Source: Bryobacter sp. (GTDB lineage: Bacteria > Acidobacteriota > Terriglobia > Bryobacterales > Bryobacteraceae). Taken from it: DNA of 64,000 bases. The notes below the pieces were generated by a model, which worked only from the letters and a program-made list of their open reading frames with translations, had not been told where the DNA came from and did not search any database. Position 1 is the first letter of the stretch. Every line of letters begins with the position of its first letter. This document shows, in pieces, positions 51,729-60,624 of this stretch. Position numbers and translations under genes: made by a program. The stretch lies in NCBI GenBank assembly GCA_022843625.1, contig JALHNH010000006.1:62001-126000 (forward strand), read 5' to 3'.

Positions 51729-52714
51729 AACGGCTTGTTAGCATTCCCTTTTTTCTTTTTGCACTCCTCTGTCTTTGGAATAGCGTGGCTGACTTCTGGG
51801 CTGCTTACCGGATGCGCGTTGTGCCGGTGACCGTTATTGCCAGTAAATTGAAGATCGACTGGGGCATCCCTGAGTCAGAATCACAGGAAGAGCCTCTTTA
51901 CACACTGAGCGTTGACCTCAAGGCCGATGACGGCTCGGGTAGAACTTTCAGTTGGCAAGGGGACCCAGGCCGGGCTGTCTATCCTGAAGAAGCTCTCGAC
52001 GAATTTGCTCTTTGGCAGCCAGGGCGCAAACAAACCATCGGCATCCTGCGTGGAAACGCGAGAGAGATCCGGCTTGACCAGATGGAATCGAATCCAGAAG
52101 TCGGGAAGGGGATCGCGTGGTTGTTTGGGTTCTTCGTGTCCGGCATTACAGCCCTTGCAACTGTCGCGGGTGGAAGTATAGATACGGAGCGTCGTCCCCG
52201 CCTGGCCTTTCTGAATGGCTTGGGAGCTTGGACTGTTTTCTTCGCCTTCGGCCTCATGCCCTTGCTGGGATCGGTAGCCTTCGGCTGGTGGACGATTCAG
52301 AAGATCAACACCTGGCAGCCTGTAGTTGCACAGAGAGTGGGCGAGCAGATGCCCTTCGACACTTCAAAGCCAATTCCGAATGTTGAGATCACGAACAAAG
52401 CTCTGAAGGGGCTGGCTGAGAATCCTTACAACCGAATTGAATTCGAATGGAAAGGACAAACCCTGCATGGCGGAATCGGGCCCTTGCGCGGCACCTACGA
52501 CCTTGGCGCATTGGCAGCAGAAGACAAGTATCATTTTATGAGCTCTCCAACTGATCGCTGGGAAATTACACAGCGTCTGAGCTGGCAAGACGACTTTGCC
52601 CTTCCGTTTGGAGTTCTCCTGTTCTTTGGGGTAGTCTTTACCGGGGCCAGCCTTCTGATTAGGCGCGCCGAGAAAAGCTTTAGTCTATCTAATGGAATAA
52701 GAAGAAAGTTTTGA
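51725..52714 (+). CDS. DUF3592-like membrane protein, copy 2
   Basis: This is a 329-residue paralogue of the gene at 50521, homologous over its full length: LCLWNSVADFWAAYRMRVVP, DWGIPESESQEEPLYTLSVD, FSWQGDPGRAVYPEEALDEF, MESNPEVGKGIAWLFGFFVS and VFFAFGLMPLLGSVAFGWWT. It keeps the same membrane topology and a divergent C-terminus (FSLSNGIRRKF). The start is ATG 51725, overlapping the stop of the aat fragment; the longer frame to 51683 is translated aat remnant. Divergence is considerable, so the duplication is not recent. Confidence 0.7.
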   Translation: MKRLVSIPFFLFALLCLWNSVADFWAAYRMRVVPVTVIASKLKIDWGIPESESQEEPLYTLSVDLKADDGSGRTFSWQGDPGRAVYPEEALDEFALWQPGRKQTIGILRGNAREIRLDQMESNPEVGKGIAWLFGFFVSGITALATVAGGSIDTERRPRLAFLNGLGAWTVFFAFGLMPLLGSVAFGWWTIQKINTWQPVVAQRVGEQMPFDTSKPIPNVEITNKALKGLAENPYNRIEFEWKGQTLHGGIGPLRGTYDLGALAAEDKYHFMSSPTDRWEITQRLSWQDDFALPFGVLLFFGVVFTGASLLIRRAEKSFSLSNGIRRKF

Positions 52715-52727
52715 TAAAGTCGAAACG

Positions 52728-53789
52728 ATGAAGAGTTTATTGCTTTCCCTTTTGTTCTCGGCTTGCATGCTGGCAGAGACCCCGAAGACTTTCACCCTGA
52801 AAAACAAGGCCGGGATGGAAGCGGTAATCACCAACTATGGGGGCATTCTCATGTCGCTCAAGGTGCCGGGCCGGGCGGGCAAACTGGAAGACGTAGTGAT
52901 TGGCTTTGACAAGCCCGAAGACTACATCGCCAGGAAAGAGCATCCCTATTTTGGAGCTCTGGTGGGCCGCTATGGCAACCGCATCGCGAAAGCGCAGTTC
53001 TCAATCGACGGCAAAGTGCACAAGCTTGCAGCCAACAATGGGCCGAATTCTCTGCATGGTGGGCTGGTAGGCTTTGACAAGAAGTTTTGGAATGCTCGGC
53101 AATCCGGCAATTCTCTGACGCTTGAGCTGGTAAGCAAGGATGGAGAAGAGGGCTTTCCGGGTGAGTTGCGAGTGAAAGTGGTTTACACGCTCAGCGATAG
53201 CAATTCACTGCGTATCGACTACTCAGCGACTACAAATAAGCCGACGGTGGTGAATCTAACCAACCACTCCTATTTCAATCTGGGCGGGACAGCAACCAAA
53301 CATGTAATGGGCCATGTCTTGAAAGTGAATGCCAGCAAGTTCACACCAGTGGACAAAGATCTGATTCCGACCGGCGAATTGCGACCAGTTGCCGGTACGC
53401 CGTTTGACTTCACGAAACCGGCGCCTATCGGTTCGAGGATTGAGCAAAAGGATGAACAACTGAAAATGGGCGGTGGCTATGACCACAACTTCGTTTTTGA
53501 TAAGGGCATCACAGCCAGTCCTCAACTTGTGGTTGAGGCCTACGACCCTGCTTCAGGACGTTTGATGGAAGTGCTCACAACCGAGCCTGGAGTTCAGCTC
53601 TATACGGCCAATTTCCTGGATGGAACGATTGCGGGCAAGGGTGGAGTGAAGCTGGAGAAGCGGCACGCCTTCTGTCTTGAGACCCAGCACTTTCCGGATT
53701 CGCCGAATCAGCCGAATTTCCCAAGCACGTTGCTGAGGCCGGGGAACACGTACAAGACATCTACCGTATTTCAATTCAAGGTGCGCTAA
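52728..53789 (+). CDS. galM: Exported galactose mutarotase (aldose 1-epimerase)
   Basis: This is a 353-residue aldose 1-epimerase that interconverts alpha and beta anomers of galactose and related sugars. It begins with a signal peptide (MKSLLLSLLFSACMLAETP), so it acts in the periplasm. Family motifs are ITNYGGILMSLKVPGRAGK, YFGALVGRYGNRIAKAQFSI, NNGPNSLHGG, NLTNHSYFNLGG, the catalytic-glutamate region LETQHFPDSPNQPNFPS and GGGYDHNFVF. It starts 13 bp after the DUF3592 copy and its stop overlaps the next small ORF by one base (TAATG). Confidence 0.95.
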   Translation: MKSLLLSLLFSACMLAETPKTFTLKNKAGMEAVITNYGGILMSLKVPGRAGKLEDVVIGFDKPEDYIARKEHPYFGALVGRYGNRIAKAQFSIDGKVHKLAANNGPNSLHGGLVGFDKKFWNARQSGNSLTLELVSKDGEEGFPGELRVKVVYTLSDSNSLRIDYSATTNKPTVVNLTNHSYFNLGGTATKHVMGHVLKVNASKFTPVDKDLIPTGELRPVAGTPFDFTKPAPIGSRIEQKDEQLKMGGGYDHNFVFDKGITASPQLVVEAYDPASGRLMEVLTTEPGVQLYTANFLDGTIAGKGGVKLEKRHAFCLETQHFPDSPNQPNFPSTLLRPGNTYKTSTVFQFKVR

Positions 53790-53980
53790 TGGAAGAAATA
53801 AAGCAATTTCTGGAAACAGCAGCTGAGAACGTATCGCATCAGGCGACAGAGATATCCAGGAGTCTTCAGGCAAACGGGTCTGAGGTGATCGGAACGATAG
53901 CAGAAAGCGGTATTGACGTTGTGGTTGAGGGCGGCATCGATTTTGTGATCGAAGCTATCGGCGAAGTGCTGGGTTCGTAA
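53789..53980 (+). CDS. Small acidic helical protein (63 aa), unknown
   Basis: This is a 63-residue protein starting at the A of the galM stop codon (TAATG), hence translationally coupled. It is acidic and entirely amphipathic-helical (MEEIKQFLETAAENVSHQ; TIAESGIDVVVEGGIDFVIE). The second half is hydrophobic enough to lie on a membrane but has no clear transmembrane helix. No family is recognised. Its TAA stop abuts the TAG stop of convergent adk directly (TAACTA) with no spacer. Confidence 0.5.
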   Translation: MEEIKQFLETAAENVSHQATEISRSLQANGSEVIGTIAESGIDVVVEGGIDFVIEAIGEVLGS

Positions 53981-54673
53981 CTACGTCCTCAGCCGCACGG
54001 GGCTGAATACTTCAGTTTCAAGCGCAGCCTTGATCTCCTCAAAGACGGCGTCTGGCGACTGGTGGGCGTTGACGTGGATCACGTTGCCGGTGCCGCCAAG
54101 TTTGTAGAAGCCCAGAACAGGGTCGGTGACTGCCTTGTACGCATCCAGCCGGCAATGCGCAGTCTCCACCGTGTCGTCATTGCGTTGCCACAATGGCTCG
54201 TTGTCGATGTCGCAGAAGCCATCTCGAAGCGGAGGCTTGCTGAGCAGGTTATAGATCGCGCCGCAGCTTCGGCAGTTCCAGCGTGCGCTGAGGCGGCTGA
54301 TCAGTACAGAGTCAGGCACGTCCATGTGGACGAGAGTCGGAGCAGCGAGGTCGAGTCCTTCGAGGATCTGATGCAGGTGGGAGGCTTGCTCGACAGTGCG
54401 CGGATAGCCGTCGATCAAGAAGCCATCACGACAATCTGGCTCGGCCAGGCGGGCCTCCAGCAGATGGTTCACCATTTCGTTCGGAACAAGGCAACCGGCC
54501 GCCAGAAGGCAGTCGATCGTTTTGCCGGTATCGGAATGCTTCTCGCTTTCGCGACGTAACATGTCGCCCGTCGAAATCGCGGGAATGCCCAATCGGTCCC
54601 TGAGCAGGGGAGACTGGGTTCCTTTGCCGCAACCTGGCGGACCGAATAACAGAAGGACCACGTGTACCTCCAT
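53981..54673 (-). CDS. adk: Adenylate kinase (zinc-LID type)
   Basis: Adk interconverts ATP + AMP and 2 ADP. The 230-residue protein has the P-loop GPPGCGKGT (11-19), GIPAISTGDMLR, GFLIDGYPRT and the LID arginine in RWNCRSCG. The LID carries C134, C137, C154 and D157, a C-C-C-D zinc site as in several Gram-positive and deep-branching enzymes. A GTG at 54718 could add 15 residues, but the ATG at 54673 gives the usual N-terminus. It is monocistronic here, away from the ribosomal-protein operon where adk often sits in other bacteria. Confidence 0.95.
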   Translation of the reverse strand: MEVHVVLLLFGPPGCGKGTQSPLLRDRLGIPAISTGDMLRRESEKHSDTGKTIDCLLAAGCLVPNEMVNHLLEARLAEPDCRDGFLIDGYPRTVEQASHLHQILEGLDLAAPTLVHMDVPDSVLISRLSARWNCRSCGAIYNLLSKPPLRDGFCDIDNEPLWQRNDDTVETAHCRLDAYKAVTDPVLGFYKLGGTGNVIHVNAHQSPDAVFEEIKAALETEVFSPVRLRT

Positions 54674-54780
54674 CAAAGAGTAATCTGACTGAAACGTGGC
54701 GTCAATGGTAAGTTTCACCCACTGGCTGACCGTAGGGATGTTCCGGAAGATGCTTTAATAGTTCGGAAAGCACACCCATC

Positions 54781-56103
54781 ATGCCCAGCCAGAATCGCTT
54801 CGGACGACGCAATTTCTTTGGTAGCTCCATCGCTGCCGCAGCCGCAGTTGCCGCTCCTGCCCAGGACACCTTCGACTTCGACACTCCCTATAGCCGGGTT
54901 GGCACGGACTCCACCAAGTGGGATGCGCAAATCAAGCGCTACGGCAAAGATTCGATCCTCGCCGGGATGGGCATTTCTGATACCGATTTCCGGACGGCCC
55001 CGGTGATTACCGCCGCGCTCCAGAAGCGGATGCAGCATGAGAATTGGGGTTATCTGACGATGCCCGAGTCGTTCCGTGAGTCCATCATCAACTGGAACAA
55101 GCGGCGCTACGGAATCACGATTCGCCCGGACCGGTTGCTGCTGGCTACCGGCGTGCATCCGGCCATTATCAGCGCCCTTCGTGCCTTTTCGCCGGTGGGC
55201 AGCAAGGTGCTGCTGCTAACGCCCACCTACGATGGTTTCTTCGGAGACATTTCTGCTGCCGGCTGCAAGCCGCAGGAGTGTCCGCTCAAGCAGGTAAATG
55301 GGCAATACCAACTGGATCTGGAAGCACTCGATCGCCGTATTTCGCACGACACCAACTCGCTGATTCTTTGCAATCCCAATAATCCAACGGGGAATGTCTG
55401 GTCTCGCCAGGAATTGACTGCCGTTGGTGAGCTTTGTACAAAGCGTCGGGTGGTTGTGCTGGTGGATGAGATCCACTGCGATCTGGTCACCAAAGGGAAT
55501 CAGTACACTCCCTACTCGTTGCTTGAGAATCGCGAAGTTGTCAACAATAGCGTTACGTTCAAGTCGGCCAGCAAGTCGTTCAACCTGTCTGCGCTCAAGG
55601 CCGCCTGGATGTTCTCTGATAATGCCGAATACATGGCTCGTATCGCAGCCACGGGCCACAGCGGGGATATCAACACGCTTGGGGTTGTCGCTGCGCAGGC
55701 AGCACTAAATGAAGGCGAGCCGTGGCTAAAGCAACTGATTTCCTACATTGATGGCAATCACGAATTCGTTGCAGAATTTGTGGGCAAGCGCATTCCGCTA
55801 CTAAAGTACACAAAGCCTCAAGGCACCTATCTTGGGTGGGTGGATGTGTCGGGGTTGATTGAACGGATTGGGGCGAGCGAAAAGGCCGCAAAGCTGAATC
55901 AGGGGCGGCCGGCAGGGGCTCGGCCGGTTACGGCGGAGATGGTGGTGCAGGATTTTCTGGTGAAGCAGGCCAGGGTTCAGATCAACGCCGGCACCAATTA
56001 CGGGCAGGCCGGGACAGGGCGAATGCGAATGAATCTTGGTACTTCGCGCAAAACGCTGGAGATGGCCCTCTCGAGCATCGCTTCGGCGCTGCAGAAAGTC
56101 TAG
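54781..56103 (+). CDS. Tat-exported MalY/PatB-type aminotransferase or C-S lyase
   Basis: This is a 440-residue fold-type I PLP enzyme. The core matches MalY/PatB cystathionine beta-lyase-like aminotransferases: GMGISDTDFRTAPVITAALQ, WGYLTMPESFRESIINWNKR, LLATGVHPAIISALRAFSPV, LILCNPNNPTGNVWSRQEL, DEIHCDLV and the PLP-lysine loop FKSASKSFNLSALKAAW. Residues 1-28 (NRFGRRNFFGSSIAAAAAVA) form a twin-arginine signal, so the holoenzyme would be folded with PLP in the cytoplasm and exported. Periplasmic PLP enzymes of this class are uncommon. It begins 107 bp from divergent adk. Confidence 0.9.
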   Translation: MPSQNRFGRRNFFGSSIAAAAAVAAPAQDTFDFDTPYSRVGTDSTKWDAQIKRYGKDSILAGMGISDTDFRTAPVITAALQKRMQHENWGYLTMPESFRESIINWNKRRYGITIRPDRLLLATGVHPAIISALRAFSPVGSKVLLLTPTYDGFFGDISAAGCKPQECPLKQVNGQYQLDLEALDRRISHDTNSLILCNPNNPTGNVWSRQELTAVGELCTKRRVVVLVDEIHCDLVTKGNQYTPYSLLENREVVNNSVTFKSASKSFNLSALKAAWMFSDNAEYMARIAATGHSGDINTLGVVAAQAALNEGEPWLKQLISYIDGNHEFVAEFVGKRIPLLKYTKPQGTYLGWVDVSGLIERIGASEKAAKLNQGRPAGARPVTAEMVVQDFLVKQARVQINAGTNYGQAGTGRMRMNLGTSRKTLEMALSSIASALQKV

Positions 56104-56455
56104 GCGACGCGAAGCTCTGCAGGCCCACGCTTTAGATCCGGGATGGCCATTTGGATTGCGCCCAGGGAACAAAAGGCTGGCCTCAGGCGTATCTCATTAG
56201 GTACCTCAATGAACCTGATTGCTGCATGGATGCAAAGTGCGAATCGAGATCGGCGGATAGAAACTGCCGTGGATCAGGCACTTTCCTTTGTTATCAGGGC
56301 CTTTGATTTCTTTCAAAACTTGGTTGAGGGCATCAACGCGGTTTCGACCATATTGGAAGTCGTGAGCGGCCTGCTTCATTTCTAAGGTGCCGTAGCGCAG
56401 CTTTCACCTAAAATTCAAAGTGGCCAGGCGATGAATCGCTACAATAAGAGATCTT
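56104..56455 (+). other. 352-bp region with one doubtful small ORF
   Basis: This is the only stretch over 300 bp without a confident gene. It contains an open frame at 56143-56385 (80 codons; an internal ATG at 56209 gives 58). The product ends in an amphipathic helix (AFDFFQNLVEGINAVSTILE VVSGLLHF, written in two parts). It has no ribosome site, no recognised family and ordinary codon use. It could be a small membrane-active peptide or nothing. No RNA structure or terminator was found by eye. Confidence 0.3.
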
Positions 56456-58105
56456 ATGCGCATCGCTCTCGCGCAAATCAATACCACCGTTGGCGACTTC
56501 GACGCGAACCGCAAGAAGATCGTTGACTTCGCACGCCGTGCGGCGGATCGGGCAGCACAGGTTGTGCTCTTTCCTGAACTCTGTCTCACAGGATACCCTC
56601 CACGCGATCTCGTGGAGAAAGCTTCGTTTCTCGCTCGCGCTGAAGAAGAAATCCTGCGGATTGCCGCTGAAACCGCACACCTGCCGCTTCACATCATCGT
56701 TGGCTCGGTTGCACCTTCTCACCAGACCGTCGGCAAGAAGGTTCTCAATTCCGCCGTAGTGCTGCATCGCGGCCAGGAAGTGTTTCGACAGACCAAGATG
56801 CTGCTGCCCACCTACGACGTCTTTGATGAGGGCCGGTATTTCTACTCGGCTCAGTCGCAAACGCTTCTATCAATCGACGGCGTCCCTGTGGCTCTTACAG
56901 TCTGCGAGGATACATGGAACCAGAAGCAAATTTTTGCCCAGCGTCTCTATGAGCGGGACCCGATTTCGGAGTTAAAGGCTCAGGGTGCACAGTTGCTCCT
57001 CAGCATCAATGCCAGCCCTTATGAACAGGGCAAGAGGGCCTTGCGACGCGAACTCTTTGGGACCATAGCGCAACAGCACGGGCTGCCCTGCGTCTATGTG
57101 AACTCCATCGGCGGCAATGACCACCTCGTATTTGACGGCTCAAGCTTTGCCATGAATGCGCAGGGCAAGGTGATCGCCGAGGGCCCCAGCTTCGCCGAGA
57201 GCCTGATTCTTTGCGATGTTGCTACCGGCGAAGGCGAAAAGCAGGCAACCCACGCGGACGAGAACGAGGCCGTTTACGAAGCGCTGGTGCTGGGCACCCG
57301 GGACTACGTAACCAAGTGTGGCTTCCGAAAAGTGCTGATCGGTCTTTCAGGTGGCATTGATTCCTCAATCGTCGCTTGTGTCGCAGTAGAGGCCTTTGGC
57401 AAGGAGAACGTGATTGGTGTAGGAATGCCCGGGCCCTATTCCTCTGACCATTCCCTGACCGATGCGCGTGAAATGGCAGAGCGTCTCGGAGTGCGCTTTG
57501 AGGTCTCCTCGATCCAGCCCGGCTACGAAACAATGATGGAGACGCTGGCGCCCTTGTTTGTTGGTTACAAGCCCGATGCCACCGAGGAAAACATCCAGAG
57601 CCGTTTGCGCGGATTGACGCTGATGGCGTTGTCGAACAAATTCGGGGCACTGGTTCTGACTACAGGCAATAAGTCGGAACTCGCGGTGGGCTATTGCACG
57701 TTGTATGGCGATATGTGTGGTGGCCTCGCGGTGATCTCCGATGTGCCGAAGACGCTGGTGTACGACCTGTGCCGGATTGCAAACCGGCGCCTGAGCGATG
57801 CCATCCCCGAGAATGTGTTTGTGAAACCGCCTTCGGCGGAGTTGCGGCCCGATCAGACAGATCAGGATTCGTTGCCCCCTTACGATGTCCTCGACCGGAT
57901 CCTGAAGGGCTACATTGAGCGCTTCGAGTCTCCGGTTGAGATTGCGAGCCGGGAAGATCTTCCTCTCGATCTGGTGCGAGAGATTGCGCGGAAGGTAGAC
58001 CTTAACGAGTACAAACGCCAACAGGCCGCACCGGGCCTGAAGGTGACTTCAAAGGCATTTGGCATTGGCCGCAGATTCCCGATCGCACAGCGATACCGGG
58101 ACTAA
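56456..58105 (+). CDS. nadE: Glutamine-hydrolysing NAD+ synthetase
   Basis: NadE makes NAD+ from nicotinic acid adenine dinucleotide, using ammonia released from glutamine. The 549-residue protein has an N-terminal nitrilase-fold glutaminase with the E41-K114-C150 triad (VLFPELCLTGYPPRD, RQTKMLLPTYDVFDE, LTVCEDTW). The C-terminal synthetase has the P-loop LSGGIDSSIVA (297-303 region) and MALSNKFGALVLTTGNKSEL. The start MRIALAQINTTVGDFDAN is canonical. It precedes the YncE/phosphatase gene by 18 bp, so it may be the first gene of an operon with it. Confidence 0.96.
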   Translation: MRIALAQINTTVGDFDANRKKIVDFARRAADRAAQVVLFPELCLTGYPPRDLVEKASFLARAEEEILRIAAETAHLPLHIIVGSVAPSHQTVGKKVLNSAVVLHRGQEVFRQTKMLLPTYDVFDEGRYFYSAQSQTLLSIDGVPVALTVCEDTWNQKQIFAQRLYERDPISELKAQGAQLLLSINASPYEQGKRALRRELFGTIAQQHGLPCVYVNSIGGNDHLVFDGSSFAMNAQGKVIAEGPSFAESLILCDVATGEGEKQATHADENEAVYEALVLGTRDYVTKCGFRKVLIGLSGGIDSSIVACVAVEAFGKENVIGVGMPGPYSSDHSLTDAREMAERLGVRFEVSSIQPGYETMMETLAPLFVGYKPDATEENIQSRLRGLTLMALSNKFGALVLTTGNKSELAVGYCTLYGDMCGGLAVISDVPKTLVYDLCRIANRRLSDAIPENVFVKPPSAELRPDQTDQDSLPPYDVLDRILKGYIERFESPVEIASREDLPLDLVREIARKVDLNEYKRQQAAPGLKVTSKAFGIGRRFPIAQRYRD

Positions 58106-58123
58106 GTACAAAGAGGTATAAGC

Positions 58124-60619
58124 ATGAAACATTGGAACCCTGTGTTTCCGATTCTGGCGCTGGGAGTGATCGGGGTGTGCGCGTTGTTTTCGCAACCCGA
58201 AAAATTGAAGCTGGTAGGCCCGCAAGAAGACGGCAGCGTGTTGTTACCTACGGGATGGAGAGTCCGGCCTGCCGGGTCTCAGCTTGAGACCGATACCTTT
58301 CCGATGGCGAGTGTGATGTCGCCGAACAAGAAGTTCCTCGCCGTACTGCATGGCGGCTACAACATTCCCTCAGTGGCGCTGCTGGACCCAACGACCCTCA
58401 AGCAGATCTCTCGCGTCGAGCTGCCAGACGGCTGGCTGGGCCTGTCGTTTTCGCCTGACGGCAAGAGCCTCTACGTGGGCGGCGGCTCGAAGGCCATGGT
58501 TTATGCCCTCAGTGTGGGAGCTGGCGGCGAACTAACGCGGGCTGGCGATTGGAAGCTCACCGAAGCCGCCCCCACGCATGAAGACTTCACGGGCGACGTA
58601 GCTGTGTCCCCCGACGGGCGATTGCTCTACGTGGCCATGCTGCACCGCAACATGATCGCAGTGATCAATCCGCAGTCTGGCCGGGTGATTGAACGATTCC
58701 AAACGGGCCGTCGGCCCTACCGTGTGCTGGTGCATCCCGACAACCAGAGCTTCTTTGTATCGGCGATGGGCGACGCCGCAGTGTTGCATCAGAAGGCATC
58801 CGATGGGGTGATCTTGCAGCGTGTACGCGTGGGTGCAACACCAATGGATATGGTGTGGCGTGGGGCGAAGACGGTGCTCGAAGAAGAAGGCCCACAGCCA
58901 TGGGCGGCCCGGATCTTTGTGGCTTCCTCTAATACGAATTCAGTGCATGTGATTGGCGTGGCTGAATCGAAGGACTTGAATCTTGTCGAGACAATCAACG
59001 TGTCGATGACGCCTCTGCAGGCTCTTGGATCCACTCCGAGCGCCCTCGCCTTGAGCCCGGACGAAAAGAAGCTCTATGTGGTGTGTTCCGACCTGAATGC
59101 AGTAGCCTCAGTGGAAGTAGAAGGTAAGCGATCCCTGGTGGAGGGCTTCATCCCTTCGGGCTGGTATCCGATTGCAGCCCGGTCAATGGGAGAGGACCGG
59201 CTCCTCATCTTCAACGGACGAGGCTCCCGCAGCTATCCGAATAACGTGAATGGCCCGAACCCGCTGAAGCGGCCTGCTCCGCTGCATTTGGGTGGAGCAC
59301 CGGTGGCCTATGTCGGACGCTTGCAACGCGGTTCCATCTCGGTTGTAACGGGGCTCGACAAGGAGCGGATGAGCGCCTATACGGCAAGTGTGAAATTGAA
59401 CTCAAATTATCGCGATGAGCAGATGGCGGAGAATTCGCTTTCATCGACAGTGGTGCCGGCAGTAGTGGGCCAGAAGTCGAGCGCGATTGAGCATGTGATT
59501 TACGTGCTCAAGGAGAATCGTACTTATGATCAGGTGCTCGGCGATCTGGGTAAGGGCAATGGCGACCCGTCGTTGACTTTGTTTGGACGTGACGTTGCAC
59601 CAAATCACCACAAGCTGGCGGAAGACTTCGTCTTGTTCGATAACTTCTACGTGAATGCCGACGTGTCGGCCGACGGCCACAACTGGTCTACGGCTGCGAT
59701 CGCGCCTGCTTATGTGCAGCGGATGTGGCCGAACTCTTACGCCGGGCGGCGCAAGCATTATGACTATGAGGGCGGCGAAGTGGCAGCCAATGCCCCCGCC
59801 GGCCGCATCTGGCATAGCGCGCTGGCGGCTGGCTTAAGTGTTCGCAATTATGGATGGTGGGGCAAGAATTTGCCGAAGCCCGAGGGGACGCGGCAAATTG
59901 CACAGATCCTCGACCCACAACTGGCCCCTCACACGGCGATGCAATATCGTGGCTTTGACCTCGATTACCTCGATGTAGACCGTGTGAAGGTCTTCATCGA
60001 AGAGCTGAAGCAGTTTGAGTCGACCGGCAAGATGCCGAATTTCATAACGCTCAAGATCGGCAACGACCACACCTCGGGTTTATCTGCCAACAAACTCTCG
60101 CCCAAGGCGCAAGTAGCAGATAACGATCTGGCGCTCGGCATGCTGGTGGAGGCAATGTCGAAGTCGAAGTTCTGGGCTAAGACGGCGATTTTCGTAATCG
60201 AAGACGATGCTCAAAACGGGGCAGACCATGTGGATTCCCACCGCTCGCCCGCCTACATCATCAGCCCCTACACACGTCGCGGCACAATCGATTCGACAAT
60301 GTACAACACCACATCTGCCCTGCGAACCATGGAACTCTTGCTGGGCCTGCGGCCAATGACTGTCTATGACGCCAGTTCAACGCCGATGACGCGCGCTTTT
60401 GCCAAAGACGCAAAGATGGGTACCTATACAGCTCTTACGCCACAACAGCCGATGGATGAGAGAAACCCGGCCGCAGGCACACTGGCAGCCAGAAGTGCTC
60501 GCATGCGCTGGGATGAAGCCGACGAGATTGATGACAACGAATTGAATCAGATACTGTGGCTGGCCTTGAAGGGCGGAACCCCGCCCGCGCCGGTGCGGTC
60601 TCTGTTTGGAGGCCGTTAA
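58124..60619 (+). CDS. Bifunctional YncE-type beta-propeller / alkaline phosphatase-superfamily protein
   Basis: This is an 831-residue exported protein. A signal peptide or anchor (NPVFPILALGVIGVCALFSQ) is followed by a seven-bladed propeller of YncE type (LPDGWLGLSFSPDGKSLYVG, DVAVSPDGRLLYVAMLHRNM, SALALSPDEKKLYVVCSDLN) to about residue 440. The second half is a phosphoesterase/phospholipase-C-like domain of the alkaline phosphatase superfamily (KENRTYDQVLGDLGKGNGDP, NFYVNADVSADGHNWSTAAI, IGNDHTSGLS, FVIEDDAQNGADHVDSHRSP). Such fusions are common in Acidobacteriota and Planctomycetes; the substrate is unknown. A GH57 gene follows after 5 bp. Confidence 0.9.
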   Translation: MKHWNPVFPILALGVIGVCALFSQPEKLKLVGPQEDGSVLLPTGWRVRPAGSQLETDTFPMASVMSPNKKFLAVLHGGYNIPSVALLDPTTLKQISRVELPDGWLGLSFSPDGKSLYVGGGSKAMVYALSVGAGGELTRAGDWKLTEAAPTHEDFTGDVAVSPDGRLLYVAMLHRNMIAVINPQSGRVIERFQTGRRPYRVLVHPDNQSFFVSAMGDAAVLHQKASDGVILQRVRVGATPMDMVWRGAKTVLEEEGPQPWAARIFVASSNTNSVHVIGVAESKDLNLVETINVSMTPLQALGSTPSALALSPDEKKLYVVCSDLNAVASVEVEGKRSLVEGFIPSGWYPIAARSMGEDRLLIFNGRGSRSYPNNVNGPNPLKRPAPLHLGGAPVAYVGRLQRGSISVVTGLDKERMSAYTASVKLNSNYRDEQMAENSLSSTVVPAVVGQKSSAIEHVIYVLKENRTYDQVLGDLGKGNGDPSLTLFGRDVAPNHHKLAEDFVLFDNFYVNADVSADGHNWSTAAIAPAYVQRMWPNSYAGRRKHYDYEGGEVAANAPAGRIWHSALAAGLSVRNYGWWGKNLPKPEGTRQIAQILDPQLAPHTAMQYRGFDLDYLDVDRVKVFIEELKQFESTGKMPNFITLKIGNDHTSGLSANKLSPKAQVADNDLALGMLVEAMSKSKFWAKTAIFVIEDDAQNGADHVDSHRSPAYIISPYTRRGTIDSTMYNTTSALRTMELLLGLRPMTVYDASSTPMTRAFAKDAKMGTYTALTPQQPMDERNPAAGTLAARSARMRWDEADEIDDNELNQILWLALKGGTPPAPVRSLFGGR

Positions 60620-60624
60620 GCCGG

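Noticed and set aside
53789..56385. Possible relationship between the two small ORFs at 53789 and 56143
   Set aside because: Both end in amphipathic helices but do not align; no shared motif was seen.
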